NCBI GenBank assembly: GCA_001692895.1
Contig: KV748178.1
Span: 620,001-684,000 of the forward strand
Source: Cenococcum geophilum 1.58
Taxonomy: Eukaryota; Ascomycota; Dothideomycetes; Gloniales; Gloniaceae
Reading direction: 5' to 3'
DNA: 64,000 bases
A program made the translations under genes and the position numbers. Within the stretch, counting starts at the first letter, position 1, and every line of letters starts with the position of its first letter. The notes below the pieces were generated by a model that saw only the letters and a program-made list of their open reading frames with translations, was not told the origin of the DNA and did no database searches. Positions 60,266 to 64,000 of the stretch are shown here, one piece after another.

Positions 60266-62308
60266 TTTTTTTTTTTTTTTTTTTTTAGGTCCGTTGTATT
60301 ATACTACGTACAATACTACGCATGCAGCCTCTAGGCTATAGCGCTATAGTTCTATATACATAAATCCTTTCTAGGCAGCTTAATATATACTAGTAGCTAT
60401 GTCCTAGTAGTTTATAAACCCCCTAAATTAGGAGTTTATAGTTTCCTAGTAAAATACTAAGATACTACAACTACTAGGGAATGAGAAAATGGTAAGAAAA
60501 ACTATAGGAAATCCTAACCCCTATCCCTATCCTTTTGCAATTTATTTCTGTCCTTTTGCTCTCTAATATCATTTTAAGAGCCTAGTAGGAGTTGCCTCCT
60601 TCTAGAATCCTATCTGTTTTTATTCTTCCATAGAATCTTCTTCGCGTACTAGTTTAGCAGCTTTAAGAGTCTCGCAGTCTTTACTATTAGTAAAGTGTTT
60701 TTCTTTACAATTAATGCAAAGAGGGGTGGTATGCTGGCAAGGCTTACCTGTTATTATACAGGTAGAACAGGAATAGTCTTTAGATAAATATACAGCCGCA
60801 CAGTATCTACAGGCCCTAGTAGAGCACCTGTCTCCTATATAGCCAAATTTTTGGCAGCTCGTACACTGCGTAGTAGGAGAGACTTTAAGGTATTTTACTA
60901 CCTTAGTAGCTGTACCTGCAATTAATATCTCTTTTTGCTTAAGGATTTCTTGTCTTTTTTCTTCGTTTTCTATAGTAAAAACTATAGAGCCGAATCTGGT
61001 CTGTAGATCGTGTCTTTTTACACTAGATAAGATCCACCTAGGTAGTCCTTGTATCCTTATAGGATTAAAGGTCTTAATTTCTTCTTTTAGAAGCTTAGAG
61101 CCTCCTTCTCCTAGGAAAGGTAGGGTAGGAACCCCATAGGCTATAATTTAAACCCATGGTTCTAGTTTTTGTTCTCTTTAAAAAGTAAAGCAATTATGCC
61201 AGATTTCCTTTAGTTCTAGCTATGGATGCTAAAACAGGTTTTTCTACTTATAGTTTTAATGCAAATAGTTAATTGACTTTGTTTCGTATAGAGAAGGTAT
61301 CTAGAGGTTAGTCCTTTTGGTCTATAATAAGGACTAGCTTCCTTTCTTATAGCTGCTTTTTCTTACTTCTAGTAGAAGTAGAAGGGGTAGGAGATGGTGT
61401 TGGTAAGGAGGGCAGGGGGGACGAGGAAGGGAGGTTCTTCTTTAGTCTCTCTGCGTAGGTTTCCTTAGTAGGAGCTACCTCCTTACGGAGAGCTCTTACT
61501 TCTTCGACTAATCCTTGTAGGATATCTTTTGCCTTTTCTTTTCCTTTTATAAAGGGATTTTCTCCTGCTAGAATACTCCGTGTATAGTCCTCTAGCTGTT
61601 TAACTTGTTCTTTTTCTTCTTCTTTTTCTTCTTCTTCTAGCCCTTTATAGGCCTGTATTAGGCTTTCTAGGGCCTTTTATAGGTATTGTTTAGGAGAAAG
61701 GGGAGGGAAAGATATACTAGGTATNCCAGCCGTAAAAGTTATTAATTTTGTTATTTTTTTTTACAGGTTTTTGGTTTTCTTTTTCAGTAGAAGACTAAGG
61801 ATATCCTCTTTTTTCTCCTGTCCCAAATAGGCCAGGAGAAGGAGAAGGGGCAGAAAAAGTGAATGTAGTCATAGACTTATTATCACTTATTTCTATAGGG
61901 GTTTTTTTTTTATGCCTATTAGACTTTGGCATCTTATAGGGGGGTTTCCTAGTTTTTTTTTCTACCCTTATACCCTTTCTCCTTACTAATCCTACTAGAA
62001 GATTTCTGGGGAGATTAGGCTAAAAGGGAGTAGAAAGACTAGCCCCTATTGGTATTAGTATTGGTGGTAGTAGTAGTGGTTTTAGTGTTTCTGTCCGTTC
62101 CTTGCTTATAAGCTAGGACCACCCCTAGAGAAAATTTTCTGTTGGGATAAGGGGGTAAAATAACAAATAAATCCACCTCTAGCTCGCTAGGCGGTAGGAA
62201 TTAGGTCTTAAAAGTTGGAAAATCAATTGTTTTTGATGGTAAGATGGGTATGCGTAAGTTTTAGAGTGTGGCGCTACCTTTTGGTAAGGTTGCATGTGCG
62301 GTGAAGGT
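60265..62308 (-). mobile_element. ORF1-only LINE (Tad-like) insertion
   Basis: A 2.0-kb non-LTR retrotransposon inserted on the - strand. Its 3' end is a 22-base T run on the + strand (60265-60286, the poly(A) tail). A 15-bp target duplication TCGCGTACAGCTTAT flanks it (60251-60265 and 62309-62323). It encodes only an ORF1-like protein with CCHC knuckles, with about 330 bp of 3' noncoding and 375 bp upstream. No endonuclease or reverse transcriptase frame exists between ORF1 and the tail. It has far more CA/TG than its neighbours (60841-60900: 3 CA, 2 TG, 7 TA), so it is the least RIP-mutated element here. Confidence 0.9.
60620..61932 (-). pseudogene. LINE ORF1 pseudogene with three CCHC knuckles
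   Basis: ORF1 proteins of Tad-group LINEs bind the element RNA. The frame opens at ATG 61932-61930 (MPKSNRHKKKTPIEISDNK), is Ser/Pro-rich, then has a charged coiled-coil-like stretch (YKGLEEEKEEEKEQVKQLED, about 61640), VRALRKEV, a folded part with IRIQGLPRWILSSVKRHDLQ (about 61060), and three C-terminal knuckles: CTSC.KFGYIGDRC (60865 leftward), CRYC...CSTC, and CINCKEKHFTNSKDC (60718-60674). It ends with TAA at 60622-60620. At least two frameshifts (about 61690 and 61110) and several stops inactivate it. All Cys/His of the third knuckle survive, in contrast to the gag knuckles elsewhere in the window. Confidence 0.85.
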
Positions 62309-62442
62309 TCGCGTACAGCTTATGTCAGCTACGCGTAGGTATATTACCTCCTTACGCCCTCAACCCTTACGATTAATCGCGTAACGTCTTGTAGACTCCT
62401 TGAATACATACGCTTTGTAGCCACTGCCTCTATCCCGTGACA
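62309..62442 (+). repeat. 3' LTR of D1, right piece
   Basis: Starts with the second copy of the 15-bp LINE target duplication (62309-62323), then the remaining 119 bp of the LTR to CCCGTGACA. Followed by ataac. Confidence 0.92.
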
Positions 62443-62956
62443 ATAACTATATAAAAGCCTTTAAAGAGATAAAAGATCGGCTTATCTCTTCCTTAGTCCT
62501 TTATTACTATAACTTAGACCTTAAATTAATGCTAGAAATAGACGCTTTTAATAAAGTTATAGCGGGAATCCTATTGCAGCTATATCTGGATAGTAAATAG
62601 TACCCTATTGCCTTTTTTTTTTAAATAATAGACCTAGCTAAGTGTAACTATAAAGTATATAATAAAGAAATGCTAGCTATTATCTAATTACTCTCCTAAT
62701 AGCGCGCAGAGCTTAAAGGTACAAACTCTTAGATTAGGATATATATAGATTATANAGCCCTAGAGTACTTTATAACTATAAAGTAGCTTACTAAATAATA
62801 AGCCTAGTAGGCTAAAATCCTCTTCTAATTCTTTTTTATAATTATATATCGTTCTAGTAAGTAAAACTTTAAGGCTAATACCTTAACCTAAAGAGAATAA
62901 GACGTAGGACCCTAGAATAAGCTAAAGATTTAATACTAGACGCGTGCCCTTTTTTA
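62443..62956 (+). pseudogene. E1 pol: RNase H domain
   Basis: Continues the frame broken at 54022: AFKEIKDRLISSLVLYYYNL, DLKLMLEIDAFNKVIAGILL, then YKVYNKEMLAII, and AELKG...IYIDYXALEYFITIK at about 62740-62775, with an N at 62755. The end matches E2 (RC of about 40210) up to GCCCTTTTTTA and then departs. Confidence 0.85.
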
Positions 62957-63110
62957 TCTACCTTAAACAATCACACGGCGACTTAGCCGCCGTTTTTGGC
63001 GGTTTATAACGCCGTTTTCTAAAGTTAATTTGCCTAAAAACCCCCTAAAACCTATAGCTGGTGGCCCGAGCACTAAGGTTATCTATATTACTTATATTAG
63101 CCTAGCGCAG
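62957..63110. other. Short unknown fragment, little RIP, between E1 and D3
   Basis: About 154 bp unlike E2 at the corresponding place and unlike anything else in the window. It contains CA-rich and GC-rich sequence (AAACAATCACACGGCG) and a GCCGCC...GGCGG hairpin-forming part (about 62985-63025). It starts after a TA. It may be one end of another transposable element, interrupted by D3, whose other end lies beyond the window. Confidence 0.55.
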
Positions 63111-63303
63111 TGTTACGGAACCCTACCGCAGAGGCCTCTATAGGAGAGCCCCGTGCTCTTGTATACACCTCGCGTATAGCTTATATCAGCTACGCGTAGG
63201 TATATTACCTCCTTACGCCCTCGACCCTTACGATCGATCGCGTAACGTCTTGTAGACTCCTTGAATATATACACTTTGTAGCTACTGCCCCCGTCCCATA
63301 ACA
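63111..63303 (+). repeat. 5' LTR of D3
   Basis: TGTTACGGAACCCTACC...CCCATAACA, 193 bp; same length as the D1 and D2 LTRs, with scattered transitions. Confidence 0.92.
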
Positions 63304-63461
63304 TTACGTTGCGCCTTTTTTACCACTAACGCTTAGCCTACGACCAATTCTACGTCTCTGTAACACTATAGGCGCTACTAAAAGTAGCGTATCTATAAAT
63401 TACCTCACTTTATACTTTTAAGGAACCTATAATAGTAAGACAATATCCCTTACTAGCTACT

Positions 63462-64000
63462 ATATTAAACCTAAAGAATAATCTAATACCTATACCTAAC
63501 CTATAACGCCAATTAATCCTAGGAGAATTTGATTTATTAGCCCTAGCCTTAACCCCTAAGGAGACGGACACTAATAATATCTTATCTTTTATTAACTATA
63601 TAACTACGGATAAGTAAATAGAAGGGCTACTACCTATTAAAATTAAAATACAAGACGCTAAGACGTTTATAAAAATAGTAGTATAAGACCCTAATAAATA
63701 CTACCGCCTTCTATAGAACTATTACCTAAAGCTTATATAAGCCGAGATACGTACTGCTTAAGATTGTGATATTATCTAAAACCTATAAGCTCGTAAGGCG
63801 CTCGCCGATAATATACGTTAAGAAACTAAAGACGACCTCCGTATGTCTGAACGTAACGTTTAATAATTAAAGAAGGCTAAGATTGTACTAATTGCTACGG
63901 TTACTAAAAGAGAAGGCACAATTAAATATCTATAATCTTAGTTTAATAAGCATATTTATAATAACGCTAGATACCTCTCTACTATATATAACACCACCTA
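63462..64000 (+). pseudogene. Gag pseudogene of D3 (partial)
   Basis: The start codon is ATA (63462-63464) where D1 has ATG. The frame reads LNPKNNLIPIPNL, EFDLLALALTPKETDTNNIL with stops at Gln sites, and runs off the window edge. Confidence 0.8.

Larger units (their letters stand above)
54023..62442 (+). mobile_element. D1: full-length chromodomain Gypsy element with LINE in its 3' LTR
   Basis: 193-bp 5' LTR (54023-54215), interior 54216-60191, and 3' LTR 60192-62442 split by a LINE. Removing the LINE and one target copy restores a 193-bp LTR. A perfect 5-bp duplication ataac flanks it (54018-54022 and 62443-62447). It sits in E1's RNase H boundary. It is the best preserved D copy. Confidence 0.95.
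42585..63110 (+). mobile_element. E1: chromodomain-family Gypsy element with nested C and D1
   Basis: Starts with a 211-bp LTR inside E2's protease region (left flank taggg). Coding pieces: gag and protease (about 43000-44757), then C, then linker and reverse transcriptase (52693-54022), then D1, then RNase H (62443-62956). The frame rejoins exactly across each insertion once one copy of the 5-bp duplication is removed. Its integrase, chromodomain and 3' LTR are beyond the window, past D3. Confidence 0.88.
63111..64000 (+). mobile_element. D3: 5' end of a third D element (partial)
   Basis: A 193-bp 5' LTR (63111-63303) followed by leader and gag, collinear with D1 54023-54915. It is cut by the window edge, so its target duplication cannot be tested (left flank cgcag). 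Confidence 0.9.

Noticed and set aside
60265-60286. T run as a Pol III terminator or simple repeat
   Set aside because: It sits exactly at the edge of a 2-kb insert flanked by a 15-bp duplication, so it is the LINE poly(A) tail.
63113-63304. Open 63-codon - strand frame covering the D3 LTR
   Set aside because: It coincides with an LTR, is not kept in the other D LTR copies as a conserved protein, and lies opposite to the element's coding strand.
1-64000. Alternative genetic code reading TAG/TAA as Gln
   Set aside because: The same change also hits Trp, Cys, His, Met and Asp codons and non-coding LTR ends (TG to TA), so it is a mutation process and not a code change.

Overview
This window looks like repeat-only heterochromatin from a filamentous ascomycete (Pezizomycotina). 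I find no host gene, tRNA, rRNA or CRISPR array. All recognisable coding traces belong to transposable elements, and all carry many TAG/TAA stops. CA and TG dinucleotides are largely replaced by TA on both strands: 18121-18180 has no CA, one TG and eleven TA. The damage falls where this change predicts: Gln and Trp codons become stops, Cys and His become Tyr, and ATG starts become ATA. This is the known signature of fungal repeat-induced point mutation (RIP). The species cannot be named from the sequence. Element letters below are local labels.

Left part, 1-12025: an unassigned AT-rich stretch (1-2868), two decayed hAT DNA transposons on the + strand (hAT-1 about 2869-4670; hAT-2 5025-8098), a solo LTR (K) and a small inverted-repeat element inside hAT-2, an LTR with a gag-like frame (J, - strand), and a truncated Ty3/Gypsy element (G, - strand).

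From 12026 to the end, the window reads as one nested hierarchy that can be unpacked from LTR ends, 5-bp target duplications and protein frames that stop and resume. Gypsy element F (+) is interrupted by I (+, 13500-23064), which is interrupted by A (+, 13923-21837). F resumes at 23065 and is interrupted again at 24001 by E2 (-). E2 contains D2 (-, 24578-38873), which contains B (-, 25443-33415). E2 resumes at 38874 and is interrupted at 42585 by E1 (+), a second copy of the same family in opposite orientation. E1 contains C (-, 44763-52692) and D1 (+, 54023-62442). D1's 3' LTR is split by a LINE insertion (-, 60265-62308). E1 then ends in a short unknown fragment (62957-63110) followed by D3 (+), which runs off the window. 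The right halves of F, E2 and E1 must lie beyond 64000.

Three chromodomain-bearing Gypsy families dominate: A/B/C (about 7.9 kb, 424-426 bp LTRs), D1/D2/D3 (193 bp LTRs) and E1/E2 (211-217 bp LTRs). Chromodomain integrases are known to favour heterochromatin, which fits repeated insertion into older copies, although that targeting is inference here. The least decayed insertion is the LINE, which is also at the deepest nesting level on its branch.
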